The position numbers were made by a program, and so were the translations under genes. From an uncultured bacterium (GTDB lineage Bacteria; Cyanobacteriota; Vampirovibrionia; Gastranaerophilales; Gastranaerophilaceae): a stretch of 48,492 nucleotides of DNA. How positions within the stretch are numbered: position 1 is the first letter of the stretch; the number at the start of each line of letters is the position of its first letter. This document shows positions 34,202 through 40,711 of this stretch, piece by piece. The stretch lies in assembly GCA_902760645.1 (NCBI GenBank), contig CACWHC010000011.1, positions 1 through 48,492 of the forward strand, given 5' to 3'. The notes below the pieces were generated by a model. The model saw only the letters and a program-made list of their open reading frames with translations. It did not search any database and was not told the origin of the DNA.

Positions 34202-36799
34202 ATGTCTATGAAAAAATTTATTACAATAACATTTTGCACCATATTTGCATTCGTAATTATTTTATACGGCGGAATTGTATTTTTACTGCCTAAAATTGTA
34301 AACAGCAAAACTGTACAGAAAGCATTAACTTCCTTTATATATAAAAAAACCAAAATAGAAACAAATATAACCGGTCTAAATTTAGAAATAACTCCAAAAC
34401 TTACAGTTGTTTTGAATGTTGATGACATTGATGCAAAAAGCAATAATATTACCGTTGTTGGGATTAAAAAGGTTTTGCTTAATTATAAATTATCAGAAAA
34501 CCGCATGACATCAATCAACGTGGACGACGTGTATATTGACGGGAATATACTGAAACAATTTAAAAAAAGTCCACGCAAAAAACGTAAAAATAATTTTGAA
34601 CTCAGCAAATTTCCCGAAATTCACATCAATAACGTTACTTTTAAATCTGATATTGTAAGTATCTTTGCAAAAGACATTAATGCAGAAAATAATATTATAA
34701 GATTAAAAGCAGATATAAAAACCAAAGTTTTGAAAGAAACCGTAAAATTAGGCTATTCCGGAGCATTCCAAATTATAGAAAACAATCTGAAAGCAAATCA
34801 ATTTGAAATAAAATTAGGAAATTCAAAATTACACGCTGACGGATACTTAATTAATGACAATAAGACCTATGACTTTGCATTAAAAGGCGAAAAACTTCCT
34901 GTTGCAGAAATCATGCCAATGGTATTACATATACAAAAAACGTTGGATCCTTCTAAAAAATTTATTGAAAATTTTAAGAATTTTAGCGGTACAGCCAATG
35001 TTGATTTAAAAATCAATAAGGACGGATTATTTGGCAAATGTATCGGAAACAATTTAAGTGCAAAATTTGTATGGTTCGATATTCCGGTATATTTTAAAGA
35101 AGCAGTTTTCAATTTTAAAGGACAAAAAATCGACTCTGTTGCAGAAGGAATATTGGGAAAAGAAAAAGTTACACATACCCTGAACATGACAGATTTATTA
35201 ACTCCTCAAAGAGAAGCTGTCGGAACGGTAAAAACAACCGTTACCAAAAAATTTGATTACGTCCCGAATCTCACCGTTTTAAATTCCGTTAATCTCAGCT
35301 TAATTTATAAGGTAAAGTATAAAAAACCTGATGTGTACTACTATGTAGACATTCCTAAAAACAGCGATTTAATTTATAATTCTTTTTATCTTGGATTAAG
35401 GGATTATCAAAGAAAAATATATGGTAATACTTTTAAAGATGATGATGATTTGTATATAAAAGAGTATAAATATTTTTATTTGGATTCTAAAAAAGAAAAT
35501 ACTGTTATTTCAGGTGACGGTTTATTTGTAAAAAATATTGATAAAATTGACCCTGATAAATTTATACCCCAATATATAACCTGCCACACAAACGGATATG
35601 CACCGATTTCCGTATTGGGTTCATTCGGTGAAAAGGTGAGAGGCGGCAAGTTCAGCGGTGATTTAAAATATGACTTTAAAAATAATCAGGTACTTGGAAC
35701 TTTTGATATAGTAAATGCAAGACATAAAGCATTCCATATTGAAAAAGCCCATGTCGCATCAAAAAACGGAGTATTTAATGTATCTTCGCACGGATTGTTT
35801 AAAGGTGAAAAATACACGGCAGAACTTAATATGAAAAATAATATCATAGGTGAAACACTAATTTATGATATGAAGCTGTTTTTAGATAAACTCATTATTG
35901 ATGCAACCCCTGACACAAATAACAACAAGAATATAAACATTGATTCAAATGAAATTTCAAGAAAAGTTAAAGATATTGCCGCTACTGTTAATAACTTAGA
36001 AATAGCTGTTAACGAAATTCGGAGGGATAAATTTGTACTTCAAAATGCAAAACTGTTAGGCAGTATGAAAAATGATATATTCAATTTCAACATGAAAGAT
36101 TTGAGTTTTGCAGACGGAACAATCCACGCAAAGGGACTCTATAACTTTACCAAGAATACATCAAAAATGACTTTTGAAGCTAACAATATCAATTCAAACA
36201 GAGTAGCGGAAATGACACTTAACCTTCAAGACCAAATAGAGGGTATTGCTAACGCTAAAGTAGACATTGATGCAAAGGATATGTTTAAGTTTTTAGATGC
36301 ACATGTCGTCTTTGATGTTAAAGAAGGCTTTCTGCCAAGACTTGGCGATACTGAATTTATGATTAAAAATTCAAAATACAAATTATCACAGATAACAAAC
36401 TTTGATTTAACACAAAAAGACCTTATGAAAGACGATATAAAAGGTTCTTTTGACGTTCATAATACCGAGCTGAAAAATATTCACATAACTACATGGCACG
36501 AATTGTCTGCAATGTATCTTGAAGGCAATTACGAAATGGAAAAACAGTATGCGGATTTGCAGCTGTTCTGGCATTACAGCAAGGAAGCTCCAAAAGGAAT
36601 ACGAATATTTTGCGTTCCTTTAAGTCTGATTTTAAAAGTAGTATTCAGACCCGAAAAAACAAGAGAACTATATCAGCCTAAGTTATCACAAATACCAAAA
36701 ATTAAAGCTGATGACAAGCATTCAAGTTATTACAGAATCCACTTAAAAGGTGATATTAATCACAACAAGACAAGCTTTAAACTAAAAGAAATAAGATAA
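34202..36799 (+). CDS. AsmA-like inner-membrane protein
   Basis: The 865-aa protein has one N-terminal membrane span (residues 6-30, ITITFCTIFAFVIILYGGIV) followed by a long repetitive beta-strand body. It opens with the AsmA N-terminal pattern (TGLNLEITPKLTVVLNVDDI) and closes with a second AsmA-type segment (NMKDLSFADGTIHAKGLYNF and IKGSFDVHNTELKNI). AsmA/YhdP/TamB proteins form hydrophobic grooves that carry phospholipid between the membranes. Two in-frame ATGs (34202, 34208) follow an AAGAGA site. No neighbouring envelope gene shares the transcript. Family assignment rests on overall layout. Confidence 0.75.
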   Translation: MSMKKFITITFCTIFAFVIILYGGIVFLLPKIVNSKTVQKALTSFIYKKTKIETNITGLNLEITPKLTVVLNVDDIDAKSNNITVVGIKKVLLNYKLSENRMTSINVDDVYIDGNILKQFKKSPRKKRKNNFELSKFPEIHINNVTFKSDIVSIFAKDINAENNIIRLKADIKTKVLKETVKLGYSGAFQIIENNLKANQFEIKLGNSKLHADGYLINDNKTYDFALKGEKLPVAEIMPMVLHIQKTLDPSKKFIENFKNFSGTANVDLKINKDGLFGKCIGNNLSAKFVWFDIPVYFKEAVFNFKGQKIDSVAEGILGKEKVTHTLNMTDLLTPQREAVGTVKTTVTKKFDYVPNLTVLNSVNLSLIYKVKYKKPDVYYYVDIPKNSDLIYNSFYLGLRDYQRKIYGNTFKDDDDLYIKEYKYFYLDSKKENTVISGDGLFVKNIDKIDPDKFIPQYITCHTNGYAPISVLGSFGEKVRGGKFSGDLKYDFKNNQVLGTFDIVNARHKAFHIEKAHVASKNGVFNVSSHGLFKGEKYTAELNMKNNIIGETLIYDMKLFLDKLIIDATPDTNNNKNINIDSNEISRKVKDIAATVNNLEIAVNEIRRDKFVLQNAKLLGSMKNDIFNFNMKDLSFADGTIHAKGLYNFTKNTSKMTFEANNINSNRVAEMTLNLQDQIEGIANAKVDIDAKDMFKFLDAHVVFDVKEGFLPRLGDTEFMIKNSKYKLSQITNFDLTQKDLMKDDIKGSFDVHNTELKNIHITTWHELSAMYLEGNYEMEKQYADLQLFWHYSKEAPKGIRIFCVPLSLILKVVFRPEKTRELYQPKLSQIPKIKADDKHSSYYRIHLKGDINHNKTSFKLKEIR

Positions 36800-36851
36800 T
36801 TTATGAACATGCTTAAACCAATTTAGAAAAAACTTGCAAACACTAAAAAAA

Positions 36852-36865
36852 TGGGCATGAAGAGA
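36852..36865. repeat. 14-bp copy of the tRNA-Leu 3' end (att-like)
   Basis: TGGGCATGAAGAGA here equals the 3' end of tRNA-Leu at 39181-39194, same orientation. It lies at the far side of the variable 36.9-39.2 kb segment, as expected for the distal attachment site of an element integrated at the tRNA 3' end. Confidence 0.5.
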
Positions 36866-36975
36866 GTTTCTTGGATTTTTTGCCTTAAACGAGTCTTCGG
36901 ATTTTCTTTTTGCAAACGAGTTTGCTGCTGCAAAATATCAGTCTGTTTGAGAAGAAAGAACAGATAGTTTTATAA

Positions 36976-37278
36976 TTATAATTCTGCACAAATATCTTGA
37001 TAAGTTGTTAATACTCTCAATATTCTTAATGTTTTATCATCAATAATCCTATATACAATCAGATAACTCTTTTTAACAACGTAAAATTTTACATCCATAT
37101 ATGTAAAATCTTTTCTTGCTTTTCCAATATTTGGATGAGTTAATAACATCTTAAAAGTTTTATAAAATAATTTCATCATTAAATTTGCTGCAGGTTTATT
37201 ATCTTGTGCAATAAATTCAGAAATTATTTCCATATCATTATATGCTTTACTTGTAATTTCAAGTTTTAAATTATTCAT
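36976..37278 (-). CDS. parE: ParE/RelE-family toxin
   Basis: The 100-aa protein fits the ParE/RelE fold: LKLEITSKAYNDMEIISEFIA at the start, the MLLTHPNIGKARKDF loop, then KFYVVKKSYLIVYRIIDDKTLRILRVL strands. ParE-type members poison gyrase and RelE-type members cut mRNA; the sequence leans to ParE because of its ParD-like partner. The final helix (TTYQDICAEL) is unusual, as HxARD is more common there. It overlaps the antitoxin gene by 8 bp and is translated from the same mRNA. Confidence 0.85.
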   Translation of the reverse strand: MNNLKLEITSKAYNDMEIISEFIAQDNKPAANLMMKLFYKTFKMLLTHPNIGKARKDFTYMDVKFYVVKKSYLIVYRIIDDKTLRILRVLTTYQDICAEL

Positions 37279-37507
37279 ACTTCTTTATTAATTTTTGCAT
37301 TGCGGAATGACCTTCTAAAATGGCAGTATCATTCCAACCTTCTTCAATATCTCTGTTTAATTGTGCGATTCTTTCTTGTGAAATAGAGTCTTTTGAAGCT
37401 AGAAGTCTTAAAGCTTCTCTAATAACTTCGCTAACAGAATTATAAAGTCCTGATGCAACCTTATCCTGTACAAATTTTTCTAAAGTCGGTGTTAAAGAAA
37501 TGTTCAT
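37271..37507 (-). CDS. parD: ParD-family antitoxin
   Basis: The start MNISLTPTLEKFVQDKVASG is chosen because ParD proteins open with this strand; an in-frame ATG lies 12 bases upstream. The 78-aa protein has a ribbon-helix-helix DNA-binding domain (residues 2-45, with SVSEVIREALRLLA) and an acidic C-terminal toxin-binding tail (RIAQLNRDIEEGWND). It should neutralise the ParE-like toxin and repress the operon through the palindrome at 37542-37560. Confidence 0.85.
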   Translation of the reverse strand: MNISLTPTLEKFVQDKVASGLYNSVSEVIREALRLLASKDSISQERIAQLNRDIEEGWNDTAILEGHSAMQKLIKKYE

Positions 37508-37541
37508 ATTATACCCCATTTATAACAAACTATATATATAT

Positions 37542-37560
37542 AATAACAAATTTTGTTATT
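37542..37560. promoter_or_regulatory. Palindromic operator of the parDE pair
   Basis: AATAACAAA-T-TTTGTTATT is a perfect 19-bp palindrome 35 bp upstream of parD, flanked by TA repeats. A ribbon-helix-helix antitoxin would bind such a site. Confidence 0.6.
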
Positions 37561-37634
37561 TATATCAAGATAATAGCTGTAAATATTTACAAATTAGCAA
37601 ATTTTATTTTTCATAAAAATTTTAATTAATTTTA

Positions 37635-38126
37635 TTAACAACGATGACCTCCATTCGTTAATAAATCTCTCAACATATTTTTTGCCTCATATAATCCAGA
37701 ATCATGAGTTCCGTCTGCAAACTTTTTACACTCGTCTAAGATTTGTGTGCATATTTTTCTCATATCGGTATAGTGTTCACGCTTTTTATTTTTACCGAAT
37801 TTTTTAAGAATAACATCAAAGAATGTGCCTATATCTTCACCCTCACGCCATACAGCACATCTAATCCATTCAGCTCCTAAATTCCTTTTATTACTGTTAA
37901 AATGACTGACGACTTCAAGATTAACTAAACCCCAATGCTTGTTTTTATTAACAGGTGTTTCATTTAATACAACGAAAAACCCTTCAACACTTTTTTCTAA
38001 ATTCTTTTTTCGCAAGCAATTTCTTAATGCTTCTAACTCTCTATTATAAACAATATTTATACCCGATTGTGTTAAATGGTCATATAAATATTGTTTAGGT
38101 TTTGAATCTATAAATGAAACTTTCAT
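37635..38126 (-). CDS. 163-aa protein of the variable segment, unidentified
   Basis: The protein begins MKVSFIDSKPKQYLYDHLTQ and has no signal peptide or span. It contains KHWGLVNLEVVSHFNSNKRN, the Trp-rich AEWIRCAVWREGED and a basic helical C-terminus. Composition is Lys/Asn-rich. No family is recognised. The nearest genes are parDE downstream on the same strand and a divergent protease gene upstream, 127 bp away. Confidence 0.5.
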   Translation of the reverse strand: MKVSFIDSKPKQYLYDHLTQSGINIVYNRELEALRNCLRKKNLEKSVEGFFVVLNETPVNKNKHWGLVNLEVVSHFNSNKRNLGAEWIRCAVWREGEDIGTFFDVILKKFGKNKKREHYTDMRKICTQILDECKKFADGTHDSGLYEAKNMLRDLLTNGGHRC

Positions 38127-38253
38127 AACTTTCTCCGCATTAATCTATTATTTATACATAAAACTCAAAAAAAATTTTTTTGCCAATACAAAATAGCAAA
38201 AAATATTTTTAGGAGTTTTGTAGTTACATATAGCACAGAATCGAGGTATATTA

Positions 38254-38955
38254 ATGCGAATTCAAAGAGTACAAAACAATAATTATAATACTAACTTCGG
38301 GATGAAATATCCTATTTATAGGACAAAAAATGTAAGTTCTGAATTTGTCAAAAAAGTAGATAACTGTTTGGAATCATTGCCTGACGAATGGCAAGAGCCA
38401 TTAATGAAAAATAAATATAACCTTTTCTGTTCAGAATCTATACAAGATACATTTGACCGTCTTTCAATTCCTGATATGGCACCAGATTGGGATGCAGTTA
38501 CATGCGGTCATCCTATGTTCAAGTTTTTTGTTTTTACACCGAAAATAGAAGATAATGATTTGCAAAGAGTTATTAATCACGAAATCTCGCATGGAATAGT
38601 TAACAGCGAAAAACTTGCAGATAAATTTGATTATGTTCAGCATATATTTGAAGACGGTGCAAAATTTCCGTATGAAGAACCTAACTACAAAAATCTTTAT
38701 GACTTAAAAAATCTCTTAATAAACCCTATTGATGATTACAGGATTAATGAAGTTTTTGCGGATATTATTGCGTGGGCTCAAAAAGACGGCGGTTTATGGG
38801 GTAGCGGATATAAAGGCAGTGCGAAGAACCCGAATTTCTTTAAGGAAAACTATCCTTCAACTTATGCGAAACTAAAAGATTTTAAACCAAATCAGCAGGA
38901 AATTGAACCGAAGAATGAATTTGAATGGGGAAATGATGATGATTTGCCGTTTTAG
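38254..38955 (+). CDS. Zinc metalloprotease of the HExxH gluzincin type, unidentified family
   Basis: The 233-aa protein has HEISH in VINHEISHGIVNSEKLADKF (about residues 110-114) and, some 60 residues on, NEVFADIIAWAQ, a helix that offers the third zinc ligand Glu. The start MRIQRVQNNNYNTNFGMKYP has no signal peptide and shares the Asn/Thr-then-Phe opening seen in the protein at 25538. The tail is acidic (EWGNDDDLPF). RBS is a weak CGAGG. It lies inside the variable segment next to tRNA-Leu, so it is likely accessory. Substrate unknown. Confidence 0.65.
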   Translation: MRIQRVQNNNYNTNFGMKYPIYRTKNVSSEFVKKVDNCLESLPDEWQEPLMKNKYNLFCSESIQDTFDRLSIPDMAPDWDAVTCGHPMFKFFVFTPKIEDNDLQRVINHEISHGIVNSEKLADKFDYVQHIFEDGAKFPYEEPNYKNLYDLKNLLINPIDDYRINEVFADIIAWAQKDGGLWGSGYKGSAKNPNFFKENYPSTYAKLKDFKPNQQEIEPKNEFEWGNDDDLPF

Positions 38956-39143
38956 TATGTAGGGTACTATTATGTGTACCAAAATCCTTTATTGCGACAT
39001 TTTGTTACCAAAACCGGACATTTCGGACATTAATACTCAACTTATTTCCGACCTTTTTAAATCGGTAAAGGCTGGATTGCTTCGCCTTCACAGACTTGCA
39101 ATGATATGGAATCCTTACGACCAAATGCCCTGTTAAAAAGTAA

Positions 39144-39178
39144 TATAGCCTCTTTGGAAAACTTCCAAAAAGGCTATA
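39144..39178 (-). terminator. Terminator after tRNA-Leu
   Basis: TATAGCCTCTTTGGAA and TTCCAAAAAGGCTATA pair over 16 positions with one mismatch and a 3-nt loop. On the minus strand the hairpin follows the tRNA by 2 bases and leads to an ACTTTTT run. Confidence 0.8.
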
Positions 39179-39180
39179 AT

Positions 39181-39259
39181 TGGGCATGAAGAGATTCGAA
39201 CTCCCACGCTTTCGCACTAGTTCCTAAGACTAGCGTGTCTACCATTCCACCACATGCCC
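39181..39259 (-). tRNA. tRNA-Leu (anticodon TAG)
   Basis: A 79-nt class II-type cloverleaf folds on the minus strand: acceptor GGGCATG/CATGCCC with discriminator A, D arm with GGTAGACAC, anticodon stem CTAGT/ACTAG and loop CTTAGGA (anticodon TAG, reading CUA/CUG), an 11-base extra arm TGCGAAAGCGT, and T loop TTCGAAT. The T stem has two G-T pairs. The extra arm is short for leucine. Confidence 0.93.
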
Positions 39260-39274
39260 ATATTTAATTGTCAA
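39248..39274. repeat. 27-bp repeat at the tRNA-Leu 5' end, copy 1
   Basis: This stretch covers the first bases of tRNA-Leu and its upstream flank TTGACAATTAAATAT (minus strand). It recurs at 39450-39476 with one mismatch. Confidence 0.85.
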
Positions 39275-39275
39275 A

Positions 39276-39295
39276 AAGATTTCTTCCGAAATCTT
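39276..39295 (-). terminator. Hairpin with U tract upstream of tRNA-Leu
   Basis: AAGATTTC and GAAATCTT form a perfect 8-bp stem with a TTCC loop; on the minus strand it is followed by TTTTT. It could end transcription from the ABC ATPase gene. The 39260-39554 stretch holds no gene: besides this hairpin it shows TACCCCT/AGGGGTA (39305-39333) and is more GC-rich than its surroundings. Confidence 0.6.
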
Positions 39296-39449
39296 CGGCG
39301 TGTCTACCCCTCTCACAAAACCTACAAGGGGTACTGCACCTCGCATTAAACGCCACCGCTCACAACAACATCGAAAACTCAACGTTTCCGCTGATTGTTG
39401 TTCGACTCTCAACCTCGCTACGCTCGGTTTCGTGGCTCTGCTCGGTTTG

Positions 39450-39476
39450 CACCACATGCTCATATTTAATTGTCAA
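39450..39476. repeat. 27-bp repeat, copy 2 (truncated tRNA-Leu 5' end)
   Basis: This copy preserves the 5' bases of a tRNA-Leu and its upstream flank but the tRNA body is missing. Between the copies lies about 175 bp of GC-richer sequence. Confidence 0.85.
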
Positions 39477-39554
39477 TCGGATTTCATCTAAAACCCACAA
39501 GCCAATAATATGCTAAACATGTTTCTCAGTCAAATGTTTTGTCTTTATAATAAA

Positions 39555-40508
39555 CTACTTCACTAAATGACACGCACATAAGTGCTGCGGCTCAATTTCC
39601 CTTAACTCAGGAACATTATCCGAACAAGGCTCAAAAACATTTTTACATCTCGGATGAAAACGGCATCCCATTATAATTTGGTCAATAGAAGGAGGTTGCC
39701 CCTGTATAGTTTCCAAAAGTTTCCCCCTGTTTGCCGGTAATGAATTTAACAATGCTATTGAATACGGATGCGACGGATTTGCAAAAAATTTATCCGCCGG
39801 AGCCGATTCGGCAATCCTGCCCGAATACATTACACAAACATTATCCGCATTCTCTTTCACCAATGCTAAATCATGCGTAATTAACAATATCGCCGTGTTA
39901 TTTTCCTGCTTGATATTCCGCATTAAATCCATAATCTGTGCCTGTATAGTTACATCCAACGCAGTAGTCGGCTCATCCGCTATTAAAATTTCTGCCTGAC
40001 ACGCCAATGCCATAGCTATTATTGCTCTCTGTTTCATTCCGCCGGAAAATTCATGCGGATAAGATTTTAATCTTTCCTTTGCTGACGGAATCTGCACCGC
40101 ATCAAATGCCTCAATTGCCTTTTGTAGTGCCTCTTTACCTGTTAATCCCTGATGGATTTTTATAACCTCTAATAACTGGTTTCCTACTGTATATAACGGA
40201 TTCAATGAAGTCATAGGATCCTGAGGAATTAATGCAATCTTTTTCCCCCTTATCCCCTGCATAGACTTGTCATCTAAATCCAATAAATTTTTTCCACGAT
40301 ATATTATGCTGCCGGAAGTTATTTTTGCAGTTTTCGGAAGCAATTTCAATATACTCATGGCACTAACACTCTTGCCGCAACCGGATTCTCCGACTAACGC
40401 CAAAGTTTTTCCCTCCTCAAGAGAAAAAGAAACATCCCACAAGGCTTCCTTAAAACCATTTTCCGTGTTAAATCCTAAACTGAGATTATTTATATCTAAT
40501 ACTTTCAT
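39555..40508 (-). CDS. ABC transporter ATP-binding protein, OppD/DppD type
   Basis: The start at 40508 (MKVLDINNLSLGFNTENG) is where family members begin. The 317-aa protein has Walker A GESGCGKSVSAMSIL, Q-loop ALIPQDPMTSLNPLYTVGNQL, signature FSGGMKQRAIIAMALA, Walker B ILIADEPTTALDVTIQ and the His switch LLITHDLALV. The C-terminal GCRFHPRCKNVFEPCSDNVPEL is the OppD/DppD four-cysteine region. It energises oligopeptide, dipeptide or nickel uptake. No permease, binding protein or OppF partner is present on either side, so it must act with components encoded elsewhere. An extended -10 lies directly upstream of the ATG. Confidence 0.92.
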   Translation of the reverse strand: MKVLDINNLSLGFNTENGFKEALWDVSFSLEEGKTLALVGESGCGKSVSAMSILKLLPKTAKITSGSIIYRGKNLLDLDDKSMQGIRGKKIALIPQDPMTSLNPLYTVGNQLLEVIKIHQGLTGKEALQKAIEAFDAVQIPSAKERLKSYPHEFSGGMKQRAIIAMALACQAEILIADEPTTALDVTIQAQIMDLMRNIKQENNTAILLITHDLALVKENADNVCVMYSGRIAESAPADKFFANPSHPYSIALLNSLPANRGKLLETIQGQPPSIDQIIMGCRFHPRCKNVFEPCSDNVPELREIEPQHLCACHLVK

Positions 40509-40514
40509 ATAAAA

Positions 40515-40523
40515 ATTATACCA
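40515..40523 (-). promoter_or_regulatory. Extended -10 promoter abutting the ABC ATPase start
   Basis: TGGTATAAT on the minus strand leaves six bases before ATG 40508, so the expected first transcribed base is the A of the start codon. No Shine-Dalgarno sequence is visible. This suggests a leaderless mRNA. Confidence 0.5.
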
Positions 40524-40711
40524 TGTATCTTGTTTATCGCTATAAGCTTGTTGACTACATTTTATATTACTTACCATGTTTGCAATTTAATACTTAAATT
40601 ACATATGTAACATTTCTTTACAAAAGGGTCTTAAATATTAAAGATTTAAAGAATATCAGCCGTAATAGTAGGTAAGAATAAGTACGAAATTAAAAGGAAA
40701 GGCAGCAAACA

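Noticed and set aside
38956-39143. Short frames between the protease gene and tRNA-Leu
   Set aside because: No RBS, no motif and many stops; I see no gene there.
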